A program made the translations under genes and the position numbers. Below the pieces are notes generated by a model that saw only the letters and a program-made list of their open reading frames with translations, searched no databases and was not told where the DNA came from. From NCBI RefSeq assembly GCF_024734385.1, contig NZ_JANHAP010000001.1:62001-126000 (forward strand): a stretch of DNA of 64,000 nucleotides, given 5' to 3'. This DNA comes from Dasania sp. GY-MA-18 (GTDB lineage Bacteria; Pseudomonadota; Gammaproteobacteria; Pseudomonadales; Dasaniaceae). Every line of letters starts with the position of its first letter. Positions within the stretch are counted from its first letter, which is position 1. This document shows, piece by piece, positions 34,589-43,280 of the stretch.

Positions 34589-35928
34589 GTGATGAAGCAA
34601 CAGCTGCCTCTGAAATATCCGAGCCTGAGGTATCAATATCTACAGAGATTTTGACGCGGGCTTTTTTCCGTAACTACCCTCGCGATGCCGCGCGCAAACT
34701 AGAGACATTACAAGCAAAAGCTGCAGCACAGATATTAGCTTCGCAGCCACCTGCGCTACGCCAAGGTGTGTGGATAAACATTACCCCGCCAGCAGCTAGC
34801 CAGATACTACCTCTGACCCCCGATGCCGTTGCCCTAGAACTGTTAGCGGCATTAGATGCCGGCCCCTGTGCCAGCCTGATCAGCCGACTTGAGCAACAGC
34901 AATGCGAACGCTACCTGTCATTAATGGGGCAAAGCCAAGCCCAAGAACTGCGGGAATTACTGAATTATCCACCCGACTGTGCTGGCCATATGATGGACAC
35001 TGGCGTACTGACATTTAGCAAAGATATTACGGTGGCAGAAGCCATGGCACAACTAACCCAACACCCTGCCATTATGCGACGACGCCTATATACCCTAGAC
35101 AGTGACTTTCGCCTACACGGGCAAGTAGACCTAGTGGATTTGGTGGCGGCACCAGCAAGCCAAACCTTAGCAGAGCTAAGTTCTTCAATCTCCGAATTTG
35201 TGGCCGCGCTAGACCCCAAGGAAGACGTTGCCGAAAAATTACAGAAAAACACCCTAGACATACTACCCGTTATTGATGTGCACCATCGCATATTGGGTAT
35301 TATTCGCGGCGCCAATGCCATAGAGGCATTAAAAGAAAATATTTCCGCCGATTTGCAAACCATGGTTGGTGCCAGCGCAGATGAAAGAGCACTATCGAGC
35401 AGCTTATTTGCCGTTAAAAAACGCCAGCCCTGGTTGCAAATCAACTTGTTAACCGGCTTTTTAGCCGCTTCCGTGGTCGGTTTATTTGAAAGCACTATTG
35501 CGCAATTTACCGCCCTGGCCATATTGATGCCCATTGCCGCTGGGCAATCGGGTAATACCGGCGCGCAAGCACTAGCCGTCACTATGCGAGGCCTGACCCT
35601 GCGGGAAATCACCATTCGCCATTGGTTTAGAGTCATGATTAAAGAGGCCGGAGCCGGTTTCATCAATGGTATAGCCGTAGCCATCACCTGTGGCGCGGGA
35701 GTGTATTTATGGAGTCAGAGTATGGGACTGGCACTAGTGCTGTCTATGGCAATGATAATATCCATGACCATAGCCGGTATAGCCGGGGCGTTGGTGCCTA
35801 TTTGTTTAAAAAAATTGGGGCAGGATCCCGCTCAATCTTCCTCCATTATATTAACGACGGTTACGGATATTGCGGGCTTTATGTCTTTTTTGGGGATCGC
35901 GACATTATTGGCTAGTATGTTGGTGTGA
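34585..35928 (+). CDS. mgtE: magnesium transporter MgtE
   Basis: A 447-aa Mg2+ channel/transporter. MgtE_N domain at about residues 15-130, CBS pair at about 135-255, a connecting helix, then five membrane helices at about 280-447 with the pore signature TALAILMPIAAGQSGNTGAQALAVTMRGL. In known MgtE the N and CBS domains act as a Mg2+ sensor gating the pore. The Mg-binding acidic residues are only partly recognisable in the CBS part. Start ATG overlaps the previous stop. A repeat arm begins 20 nt after the stop. Confidence 0.9.
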   Translation: MSDEATAASEISEPEVSISTEILTRAFFRNYPRDAARKLETLQAKAAAQILASQPPALRQGVWINITPPAASQILPLTPDAVALELLAALDAGPCASLISRLEQQQCERYLSLMGQSQAQELRELLNYPPDCAGHMMDTGVLTFSKDITVAEAMAQLTQHPAIMRRRLYTLDSDFRLHGQVDLVDLVAAPASQTLAELSSSISEFVAALDPKEDVAEKLQKNTLDILPVIDVHHRILGIIRGANAIEALKENISADLQTMVGASADERALSSSLFAVKKRQPWLQINLLTGFLAASVVGLFESTIAQFTALAILMPIAAGQSGNTGAQALAVTMRGLTLREITIRHWFRVMIKEAGAGFINGIAVAITCGAGVYLWSQSMGLALVLSMAMIISMTIAGIAGALVPICLKKLGQDPAQSSSIILTTVTDIAGFMSFLGIATLLASMLV

Positions 35929-35947
35929 AAGTTAGTATCTAGGTGTA

Positions 35948-36240
35948 GTTGATTTGGGCTTTCTTTATTGATTTTTGTTTTTTGCTTAGCTTGGGTTCCG
36001 CCCTGCTGGGCGGGTTACTTTCTTTTGCTTGCCCAAAAGAAAGCTAACCAAAGAAAAAGGCCCCCCTAGTCCGTCGTCGGCTACGCCGATACCCTGCGCT
36101 ACTCAGAAAATAACGGCCGCTGCGCAACTCGCATTTTTTGATACTTAATCAAAAAACACTCGGACAGTGCTCGCTACGTTGTGCCGTTATTTCCCTCCGT
36201 TGCTCGGCGACTCCCAAGGGGACTTCGGGTGCTTCGTAGT
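35948..36240 (+). repeat. Left arm of a 1.48-kb inverted-repeat element
   Basis: A 293-bp arm, inverted relative to 37133-37423. The outer 129 bp (35948-36076) differs from its partner at only 5 positions; the inner 46 bp (36195-36240) is identical; the middle diverges but keeps its fold. Visible hairpins: CCGCCC-tgct-GGGCGG, CTTTCTTTTG/CAAAAGAAAG, and an extended stem at 36108-36192 topped by TTTTTTGAT-actta-ATCAAAAAA (36134-36156). It starts 20 nt after mgtE and may also act as its terminator. Confidence 0.85.
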
Positions 36241-36382
36241 TGGTTTTGGAGGGCAATTTGAGCTTAAATGATGGGGGGGGGATGGTATACATAAAAATAT
36301 AGGCGTAATGTCTAAATATAGCTATTCAGCTTGATAAGACTGTTAAAGCACCACTCAAACTCGCGTAGGAAAATTTTTAAGG

Positions 36383-37028
36383 ATGACTGAATTGACTGCC
36401 CCCCAAATTCTACTTTCAGGAGAGTGGCAAGCTGCACTATTCCTTGGAGCTTTTTTTGTTGTAAATATAGCTATTACATCTTTCTTATCCGCTTACCTCA
36501 AGAAAAGAGCTGAAGATTATGCCTATCAACAAGTGGCAGCCGATATAACTAAGGCTGTAGAGTCTATAAAAGCTGATTTTTTCGGAAAATATTGAACGGA
36601 TGAAATCCGATCTAGCCGGTGATATTGGACGAAGCCAGTATTTATATGAACGAGAACATGAAATACTCCAAAGCATTTCTACTCTGATATCTGAGGTTGA
36701 GCTGGCAAACAACAACTTCCGTTCTCAAAAGGTGATAGGTAGTAATACATCCGACAAAATATTTTTTGAGTTACAGGATAAGATCAAAGAAACAACTAAC
36801 TACATATTCAAAGTAAGGGCTTTTATTCCAGATGAAATAATTCACGAAGCGATGAGATACATTGAATTAATTAATATCCACCATATGGATATTGGCTTAT
36901 CTGAGCCCGATGAACTTCAGGAAAGAAAGATGCATTGGATGCAGGCAGATTTTAATGTTGTTTCAGAAAGTGGTAAATCATTGGTTGAATTAATTAGAAT
37001 GCGAGTAAATCAGTGGTATAAGCTTTAA
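36383..37028 (+). pseudogene. Frameshifted membrane-anchored coiled-coil protein (cargo of the element)
   Basis: Two open frames, 36383-36595 (70 aa) and 36600-37028 (142 aa), read as one protein if one T is removed from the T6 run at 36577-36582: the junction then reads KADFSENIERMKSDL and continues without a break. The combined product would be about 214 aa: one membrane helix at residues 13-37 (AALFLGAFFVVNIAITSFLSAY), then a charged helical, coiled-coil-like region. I know no family. The event may be a true mutation, a sequencing error in a homopolymer, or slippage-based frameshifting. The gene is AT-richer than its neighbours, and no transposase is present. Confidence 0.65.
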
Positions 37029-37036
37029 GATCAATG

Positions 37037-37142
37037 TGCTTGAAAGGTGCTATTTCAGGCTTTCGCAAAATCCACTACGAATTCAAAGGATCAGAGCACT
37101 TGAAAGACATTATTCTAGCTTTCTCAAATCCTACTACGAAGC
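37037..37142 (+). repeat. Imperfect direct repeat, about 60-bp period
   Basis: A roughly 46-bp unit (TGCTTGAAAG... to ...CACTACGAA) at about 37038-37082 recurs at about 37097-37142 (CACTTGAAAG... to ...TACTACGAA). The second copy runs into the inner end of the right arm, so the arm boundary itself appears duplicated. Confidence 0.6.
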
Positions 37143-37423
37143 ACCCGAAGTCCCCTTGGGAGTCGCCGAGCAACGGAGAAAAGTAGCGGCGCGAAGCAGC
37201 GAGGACTGTTTGAGTATTTTGAAGATTTAGTATCTTCAAAATGCGAGTTCCGCAGCGGCCGCTAGTTTTTGAGTAGCACAGGGAACCCGAAGGGCGACGG
37301 ACTAGGGGTGCCTTTTTCTTTGGTTAGCTTTCTTTTGGGCAAGCAAAAGAAAGTAACCCGCTCAGCAGGGCGGAACCCAAGCTAAGAAAAAAACAAAAAT
37401 CAATAAAGAAAATCCAAATCAAC
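37133..37423 (-). repeat. Right arm of the inverted-repeat element
   Basis: Inverted partner of 35948-36240 (see there for identity). Its central stem is AAAAGTAGCGG (37179-37189) with CCGCTAGTTTT (37259-37269), topped by TTTTGAAGAT-ttagt-ATCTTCAAAA (37217-37241). The paired bases differ from the left arm on both sides together, so pairing is kept. The intervals 35929-36382 and 37029-37505 hold nothing else I can name apart from the direct repeats and one small hairpin. Confidence 0.85.
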
Positions 37424-37434
37424 TTCCTGGATTC

Positions 37435-37448
37435 CGGGCCATAGCCCG
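37435..37448. repeat. REP-like hairpin CGGGC-cata-GCCCG
   Basis: A short GC-rich hairpin flanked by CTGGATTCC and CCATGACA, the layout of REP-like intergenic repeats I associate with pseudomonad-type genomes. A related CATGACAGCCCCAA stretch follows about 40 nt later (37488-37501). It lies between the element and the convergent MMPL gene stop. Confidence 0.4.
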
Positions 37449-37505
37449 CCATGACAACCCCAAGCCCCTAGATACCTACCTACACAGGCATGACAGCCCC
37501 AACAC

Positions 37506-40070
37506 CTACTGCCCTTCCTTACCCAAAGGCTTGAACGCAATAATCAACTGCGGCAATAATAATAAAGCCCCCATCAACGCGGCAAACATGGCCGAGGCAG
37601 TGAGCAAGCCAAAATAAATACTGGGTTTAAAGTTAGACAAAGCCAAAATCGAAAAACCCAAAACAATGGTCACCGAGGTGTAATACATAGCCTGCCCGGT
37701 AGAGGCGTGACAGCGGTACATGGTGGCTATGTAGTTGCGGTCTTTTTCAAACTCATCTTTAAAACGATGCACATAGTGTATGGTGTCATCCACACCTATG
37801 CCTATGGTGATAGCGGCTATGGTTACCGTCATAATATCTAAGGGTATTCCTATTAACCCCATACCGCCCAACACTAAGGTAGCAGCTAATAAATTGGGTG
37901 TGATAGCCAACAGCGCCATTTTGAATGAGCGAAACAACACTACAAACATCAGCATAATGCCTAAAAACACGGCACCTAAAGTGAGAATTTGCGAACGGAA
38001 CAGGCTTTGCAGCATGTTGTTATACAACACCAACATGCCACTTAGGCGCACATTATCTTCGGCAAAGCCTAACTCATTAACCAAGTGCGATTTAATCTGT
38101 TTCATTAATTCATCGCGCTGCAGGCTGCGGCTGGTTTCTTTGACTCGTATGCTAATTCTTGCTTGATCTATCTCCTCGTCTAAATAAGGCGCTAACAATA
38201 AACTATGTATATCTTCGGGCAATTTCTTTTGGATTAAAGCCAATTGTATATTGTCGTAGCCGGGTGATAATTGCTCTAGCATTTTACCCGTGGTCGCCAG
38301 CGACATGACCTTGCCTGTTTCTGGCAGGCTGTCTATGTAATCGTGTACCTGCTCTATACGAGCCAAACCTGTGCGTGTAAACCAAATGCTGCTAGGGCCA
38401 GCATTTGCAGTGTCGTCATCTGCAAAACTCACATCATCAGCAAAAAAATCATCTTCGAAATCGTCGGCAAAATCATCGACAGCAGCTGCGTCATCAGCGC
38501 CGCTAGCTGGTTGCTCAGTACTGGCAAATACAGGGCCGCTTGCTTCTGCATCAATAATAATTTCTAGTGGTATGGTGCCACCTAGCTGTTCGTCTATTAG
38601 CTCCATGCCCTGATAAATTTCAGTAGATTCTTTGAAGTAATCGATAAAACGATTTTCGACTTTGAGTAAGCTAACCCCCCAAGCGCTCAAGCCAGCCAAT
38701 AATAACGCCGCAATTAAGACTTTATTTTTATGATGCTCGGTAAGTTTGGCAAACCATAAAGTCATAGCAGCATCATGGGTATCTTCATCGCTTTTAGCAG
38801 CGCTGAGTGCGGGCTTTTTCATCAGCAACATAATGGAAGGCAATAACACAAAGGACAACACTAAGGCGGTGCTCACCCCTACGGTCATCATCCAACCAAA
38901 ATCGATCACTGGCCGTATGCCACTAACCACCAGCGAGGCAAAGGCCACATTGGTGGTTAAGGTAGTGTACAAACAGGGCTTGGCCATAAACTGAGTGGTC
39001 TTGGCCACTAGTTGCGCCTGGCTATCATCGGGGTAGGCGTGTAACACCTCACGGTAGCGCACAATTAAGTGAATGGTGATAGACAAGGTAATAATTAATA
39101 ACAGCGCCACAAAATTGGAGGAGATTACCGTCATACGCCAATCCAACCATGTGATTAGCCCCATCATAAATACCACGGTGGCCAAGCAGGTAGCCAAGGG
39201 CACGATTACCCAGCTGGGGCGTTTAAAAATAACTGCCATAACAAAAATAATAAACAGCATAATGCCGCTGCCAAAAACGACTAAATCGCTTTTAACAAAG
39301 TCAATCATATCCACTGCTATCATAGGCACACCACCTAAAAATAACTGTGCATTGCCGCGGTAACGATCCAGCACTTGGCGTACGCTATTGACCATTTCTG
39401 CTTGCTGTTTATTGAAGCTAACAGCGTAATCTCTAAAGGCTTGTTCGGCTTGCTGTAACTGCAATTGCTGCGCTTGCGTAAAACCCGGCCTGTGGGAGAG
39501 CGCCCGCAAATCATCCCGGGCATTGAGCAATTTAAAATACTGTTCATCGCGCTGTATGTTGACCTGTAAGGCTGTGGTCTTTGTATCCAGACTGGTTAGC
39601 AGGCTTTTATATACAGGGCTGGTGGTCAGTTCTTTGCGGGCTAACTCCCTATCCAGCTCGGGCATGCGCAAATTCATTATGCCCTTGTCATTGGCCACAT
39701 CCTCTAAGGTGACTGGCGGGCTCTGCAGTAATGGCACATCTAAAATACTCACCACTGAGGTGATTTTGGGCAGCTGGGCTAAATCGCTTTGCAGGGCATC
39801 CAGTTGCGCCAATACCGCATCGCTAAGCAAATCTTGCTCGGGGGTGTAGGTGACCACCAAATAGTCGTCGGCACCATAGCGCTTATTAATTTCCCGGAAA
39901 AACTCTAAGTCTTTATCGCCCTCTAACACCAAGGAGTCGGCGGAGGCATCTAATTTAAAGTTGGGGATGTGACTGGCAAAACCAGCCAATATCAACAAGG
40001 TGGCTAATAGGGTCACTAAGGGACGCTGTAAAATTAATCTTTGATAAAACGAAAATAAACGCTGTTGCAT
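37506..40070 (-). CDS. MMPL/RND-superfamily transporter
   Basis: An 854-aa transporter with the RND layout: TM1 near the N-terminus, a large extracytoplasmic domain at about 40-250, TM2-6 (including the sterol-sensing-like ALLLIITLSITIHLIVRYREVLHAY block), a second extracytoplasmic domain at about 470-690, and TM8-12 with ITIGIGVDDTIHYVHRFKDEF. The family exports lipids or hydrophobic compounds (HpnN- or MmpL-like). The second periplasmic domain carries an unusual acidic/Phe stretch (DDFADDFEDDFFADD, near residues 525-540). No membrane-fusion or outer-membrane partner is adjacent. Confidence 0.85.
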   Translation of the reverse strand: MQQRLFSFYQRLILQRPLVTLLATLLILAGFASHIPNFKLDASADSLVLEGDKDLEFFREINKRYGADDYLVVTYTPEQDLLSDAVLAQLDALQSDLAQLPKITSVVSILDVPLLQSPPVTLEDVANDKGIMNLRMPELDRELARKELTTSPVYKSLLTSLDTKTTALQVNIQRDEQYFKLLNARDDLRALSHRPGFTQAQQLQLQQAEQAFRDYAVSFNKQQAEMVNSVRQVLDRYRGNAQLFLGGVPMIAVDMIDFVKSDLVVFGSGIMLFIIFVMAVIFKRPSWVIVPLATCLATVVFMMGLITWLDWRMTVISSNFVALLLIITLSITIHLIVRYREVLHAYPDDSQAQLVAKTTQFMAKPCLYTTLTTNVAFASLVVSGIRPVIDFGWMMTVGVSTALVLSFVLLPSIMLLMKKPALSAAKSDEDTHDAAMTLWFAKLTEHHKNKVLIAALLLAGLSAWGVSLLKVENRFIDYFKESTEIYQGMELIDEQLGGTIPLEIIIDAEASGPVFASTEQPASGADDAAAVDDFADDFEDDFFADDVSFADDDTANAGPSSIWFTRTGLARIEQVHDYIDSLPETGKVMSLATTGKMLEQLSPGYDNIQLALIQKKLPEDIHSLLLAPYLDEEIDQARISIRVKETSRSLQRDELMKQIKSHLVNELGFAEDNVRLSGMLVLYNNMLQSLFRSQILTLGAVFLGIMLMFVVLFRSFKMALLAITPNLLAATLVLGGMGLIGIPLDIMTVTIAAITIGIGVDDTIHYVHRFKDEFEKDRNYIATMYRCHASTGQAMYYTSVTIVLGFSILALSNFKPSIYFGLLTASAMFAALMGALLLLPQLIIAFKPLGKEGQ

Positions 40071-40107
40071 GCGTAGAGTTATCCTTTAAACGATACCATG
40101 TGGTTGT

Positions 40108-41472
40108 TTATTTACTGAGCGCAGTAATGAGTTTTTGGTGTATTCCGGCAAAGCCGCCGTTGCTCATAATGACAATTTGTTCGCCGGGCTGAGCGCTGGC
40201 CACTAACTGCTCAATAATATGGTCTATGCTATGGCTAACACTGGCCCTACCCTCGCTGCCGGCCACGACTTGCTCTAAGCTCCAATCCAGCCCCGGCGGC
40301 TGATACCAGATTACGCGATCGGCTTGCTGAGTGGCATTGGGCAACTTAGCTAAATGCGCGCCCATGCGCATAGTGTTTGAGCGCGGCTCTATCACTGCGG
40401 TGATTTTTTGCGAACCCACTTTGGCGCGCAGGCCCGCTAGGGTGGTGGTAATCGCCGTAGGGTGATGAGCAAAATCATCGTACACCGCAACACCGTTAAC
40501 CTCGGCTAATAGCTCCATGCGCCGCTTTACCCCTAAAAACTGGCTAAGGGCCTGCGCGGCTATAGCGGGGCTAACCCCCACATGCCTGGCTGCAGCCATC
40601 GCCGATAGCGCATTGCTGACATTGTGATGGCCACCATGGGCCCAATTAACCGTAGCCACGGGCTGGCCATCCAGCTGTACCTCAAACTGGCTGCCGTCGG
40701 CCTTTTGCAGTGTTGCCGCCCAACCCGCCGCTAAGGGCTTGTTGATAGCTGTGTAAACCTTCTCAGACCACAGGCCCTGTTTAAGCACAGCCTCTAGGCT
40801 GTCAGTTTGGGCGGGTAAAATAACCTGGCCATTGCTGGGTATGGTGCGTATTAAATGGTGAAACTGCTTTTGTATCGCCGCTAGGTCGTCAAAGATATCG
40901 GCGTGGTCAAACTCTAAATTATTAAGTACGGCAGTACGCGGGCGGTAATGAACAAATTTTGAGCGCTTATCAAAAAAGGCACTGTCGTATTCATCAGCCT
41001 CAATTACAAAAAAGGGCGATTCCCCCAGACGCGCCGATACGCCAAAATCGGCGGGCACACCGCCGATTAAATAACCGGGGCTCATGTTGGCGTATTCTAG
41101 TATCCACGCCAACATGCTAGAAGTGCTGGTTTTACCGTGCGTGCCAGCACAGGCTAATACCCAGCGATCTTGCAGCAAATGCTCAGATAACCACTGCGGG
41201 CCAGAGGTATACTTAAGCCCCTGCTCCAGCATGTATTCAACGGCGGGGTTGCCTCTAGACATGGCATTGCCCACCACCACTAAATCGGGGGCGGGGTCTA
41301 GCTGGGCGGGATCATAACCCTCAGTCAGTGCAATACCTTGCTCCTGCAACTGAGTGCTCATGGGGGGGTATACATTGGCATCTGAACCAGAAACGGTATG
41401 GCCTAACTGGCGGGCTAAAATAGCTAAGCCGCCCATAAAAGTGCCGCAGATACCCAAGATATGGATATGCAT
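40108..41472 (-). CDS. mpl: UDP-N-acetylmuramate:L-Ala-gamma-D-Glu-meso-DAP ligase
   Basis: A 454-aa Mur ligase that attaches recycled tripeptide to UDP-MurNAc. The N-terminal HILGICGTFMGGLAILARQLGH is the Mpl form of the Mur_ligase Rossmann motif; ATP binding is in ACAGTHGKTSTSSML near residue 110; EADEYDSAFFDKRSKF and YDDFAHHPTAI are Mpl/MurC signatures. It works in cytoplasmic wall recycling. The MMPL gene follows it by 37 nt on the same strand. Confidence 0.95.
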   Translation of the reverse strand: MHIHILGICGTFMGGLAILARQLGHTVSGSDANVYPPMSTQLQEQGIALTEGYDPAQLDPAPDLVVVGNAMSRGNPAVEYMLEQGLKYTSGPQWLSEHLLQDRWVLACAGTHGKTSTSSMLAWILEYANMSPGYLIGGVPADFGVSARLGESPFFVIEADEYDSAFFDKRSKFVHYRPRTAVLNNLEFDHADIFDDLAAIQKQFHHLIRTIPSNGQVILPAQTDSLEAVLKQGLWSEKVYTAINKPLAAGWAATLQKADGSQFEVQLDGQPVATVNWAHGGHHNVSNALSAMAAARHVGVSPAIAAQALSQFLGVKRRMELLAEVNGVAVYDDFAHHPTAITTTLAGLRAKVGSQKITAVIEPRSNTMRMGAHLAKLPNATQQADRVIWYQPPGLDWSLEQVVAGSEGRASVSHSIDHIIEQLVASAQPGEQIVIMSNGGFAGIHQKLITALSK

Positions 41473-41546
41473 TACTGTCCTTAAGTGATTTTTATTGCGC
41501 GGATAGTATCACTGCAGCTAATTGAAACCCAGCACTAAGACCAGCC

Positions 41547-41825
41547 TTAGTCCTCGCTATCGACATACTCTAAACCTATGCCATTTTTATCGTGACGCAC
41601 AACCCGCATTTTTACTACGGGAGCCTCACCATCACCCATGCCCTGCACCTGCACCGCTACGATCTCATTAATTTCAGGCATGGTATGCCCCTCGGAAAGT
41701 ATAAAGGCACCCGTATCAGAAATATCACCCGTATGGGTTGCCAGCTCGCCCACTTCCGGGTGTGATACCTTGACCTCGGCACGAAACTTGGTGCGCACAT
41801 CACGCCTTTTGTCTGAATCCGTCAT
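41547..41825 (-). CDS. PilZ domain protein
   Basis: A 92-aa single-domain protein. The c-di-GMP-binding pattern is present: RRDVR at residues 7-11 (RxxxR) and DISDTGAF near 33-40 (D/NxSxxG). It is a likely c-di-GMP receptor of the type XX regulator. Acidic C-terminus. No motility gene is adjacent; divergent from ppa. Confidence 0.85.
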   Translation of the reverse strand: MTDSDKRRDVRTKFRAEVKVSHPEVGELATHTGDISDTGAFILSEGHTMPEINEIVAVQVQGMGDGEAPVVKMRVVRHDKNGIGLEYVDSED

Positions 41826-42043
41826 AATAAAACCTAAGTTATTGTTATTGTCCTAAACCATCTCTGTGGCAAGGTTAGCATAAGCCGACCATTCAAGCAT
41901 TGGTATTCAGCCCAGCTCAGTTTATAATCGCAGATCAATTTTTTAGGCCACTACTTTTAGCCTAGCGGTTATTAATACAGCGGCTAACCCCCTACTAATG
42001 GCACTAACTGTCAAATATTAACCACAATTGGAATGCAGCAACC

Positions 42044-42574
42044 ATGAGCTACAACAAAATCCCAGCAGGTAAAGACTTACCCAATGACATTTATGTCGCT
42101 ATAGAGATTCCAGCGAATCACGACCCTATTAAGTACGAAATTGACAAGGACATGGATTGCTTATTAGTTGACCGTTTTATGGCTACCCCCATGTTTTACC
42201 CTGCCAACTACGGCTACATACCTGAAACACTATCAGAAGATGGCGACCCATTAGACGTGCTGGTGGTCACCCCTTACCCGGTAGCCCCAGGCTCTGTTAT
42301 ACGCTCACGCCCTATAGGCATATTAAACATGAGCGACGAAGCAGGTTTAGACGCCAAGCTGTTAGCCGTGCCCCACGACAAGCTCACCACTTTATACAAA
42401 GACGTACAAGAGATTGCCGACCTACCCGAACTGCTAATCAAGCAAATCGAGCATTTCTTTGAAAACTACAAAGACTTAGAAGCTGGCAAGTGGGTTAAGG
42501 TAGAAGGCTGGGATAATGCAGAGGCCGCCAAAGCTGAAATTATTAAAGCTAAAGCCGCTTACGAAAACGCCTAA
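42044..42574 (+). CDS. ppa: inorganic pyrophosphatase (family I)
   Basis: A 176-aa cytoplasmic enzyme hydrolysing pyrophosphate. Metal-binding acidic residues are in [12 protein letters not shown] (near 65-76) and the substrate block [11 protein letters not shown] precedes it. The C-terminal [18 protein letters not shown] is typical. A bidirectional terminator follows 16 nt after the stop, so it is monocistronic. Confidence 0.96.
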   Translation: MSYNKIPAGKDLPNDIYVAIEIPANHDPIKYEIDKDMDCLLVDRFMATPMFYPANYGYIPETLSEDGDPLDVLVVTPYPVAPGSVIRSRPIGILNMSDEAGLDAKLLAVPHDKLTTLYKDVQEIADLPELLIKQIEHFFENYKDLEAGKWVKVEGWDNAEAAKAEIIKAKAAYENA

Positions 42575-42590
42575 GGCTTATTCGAATATA

Positions 42591-42618
42591 AAAAAACCAG
42601 GCAATGCCTGGTTTTTTT
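42591..42618. terminator. Bidirectional terminator between ppa and the 42636 gene
   Basis: CCAGGC-aat-GCCTGG stem flanked by A6 on the left and T7 on the right, so it can end transcription from both sides: ppa on plus and the convergent minus-strand gene. Confidence 0.9.
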
Positions 42619-42635
42619 ATATTCATTATTTACCA

Positions 42636-43133
42636 CTAAGCCGTTTTAGGCTTACTGTTGAGCAACTTTTGATAGAGCTTGGTGTTTTTGCGTATCGCCT
42701 TATGCTTAGCATAAGTTTCTATCGCTTTTTTCCAAGCCTCTTGTTCACCATGGGCATTTACGGAAAAACTGGTGCACACTATCTTTTGTTTAATTTCCGA
42801 AGAAATCCCCACTTGAAATATAGGGGTAATAGTGCCGCTCTTTTCCGTTTTCAGCAAATAACTAATCCCCTTAATAGTACCATCAGGGTTAAAGCAACGA
42901 TCTGCTTTTAGTTGCTGTTTCGTTTTTTGTTGCAGTTCAGCAAGCTCCTTATCTCTATCAAAAGCATCTTGCTCAACCCGCCGCTTATGCCGGCCCTCCA
43001 AACGCACACCCTCGCTTTTTAGCGAAAAGTACTCTTGGTATAACTCCCCGTTTATCGTTCGCCGCACACGAAAACCATAAAAGGCCTCGTTGTCTATTAG
43101 TTTTACACTCAAAATAACCTCTTTACTCCGCAA
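42636..43133 (-). CDS. hypothetical protein, AP2-like C-terminal half
   Basis: A 165-aa protein. The C-terminal half (GISYLLKTEKSGTITPIFQVGI... to ...EAWKKAIETYAKHKAI) resembles the bacterial AP2-like DNA-binding fold: three beta strands followed by a helix. The N-terminal part (FYGFRVRRTINGELYQEYFSL) looks like a second small strand-rich unit. Similar proteins occur in pseudomonads as uncharacterised genes. DNA binding is a guess from this resemblance. The gene is alone, convergent with ppa. Confidence 0.6.
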   Translation of the reverse strand: MRSKEVILSVKLIDNEAFYGFRVRRTINGELYQEYFSLKSEGVRLEGRHKRRVEQDAFDRDKELAELQQKTKQQLKADRCFNPDGTIKGISYLLKTEKSGTITPIFQVGISSEIKQKIVCTSFSVNAHGEQEAWKKAIETYAKHKAIRKNTKLYQKLLNSKPKTA

Positions 43134-43280
43134 AATGCAGAGAGATATGCCGCATCCGTGACGTATTTATTATTTCAGCTGAGTACCAACTCAACGTTTT
43201 TAAAGCTCGGCTAATGTATAGAAAACTGCTACAACTTTACAAGCGATTAAGTTCACAATATAAAAACTTATCCAAAAAAA

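Noticed and set aside
34965-35687. 240-aa frame antisense to mgtE
   Set aside because: Lies entirely within a well-recognised transporter gene; composition lacks any domain.
37036-37230. 64-aa open frame running into the right repeat arm
   Set aside because: Consists of the direct repeats and arm sequence; no start site, and the same arm is non-coding on the left side.
35948-37423. Insertion sequence
   Set aside because: No transposase frame and no target-site duplication could be seen; kept as an unclassified inverted-repeat element.
42516-42911. 131-aa plus-strand frame after ppa
   Set aside because: Reads through the ppa terminator hairpin and is antisense to the AP2-like gene.
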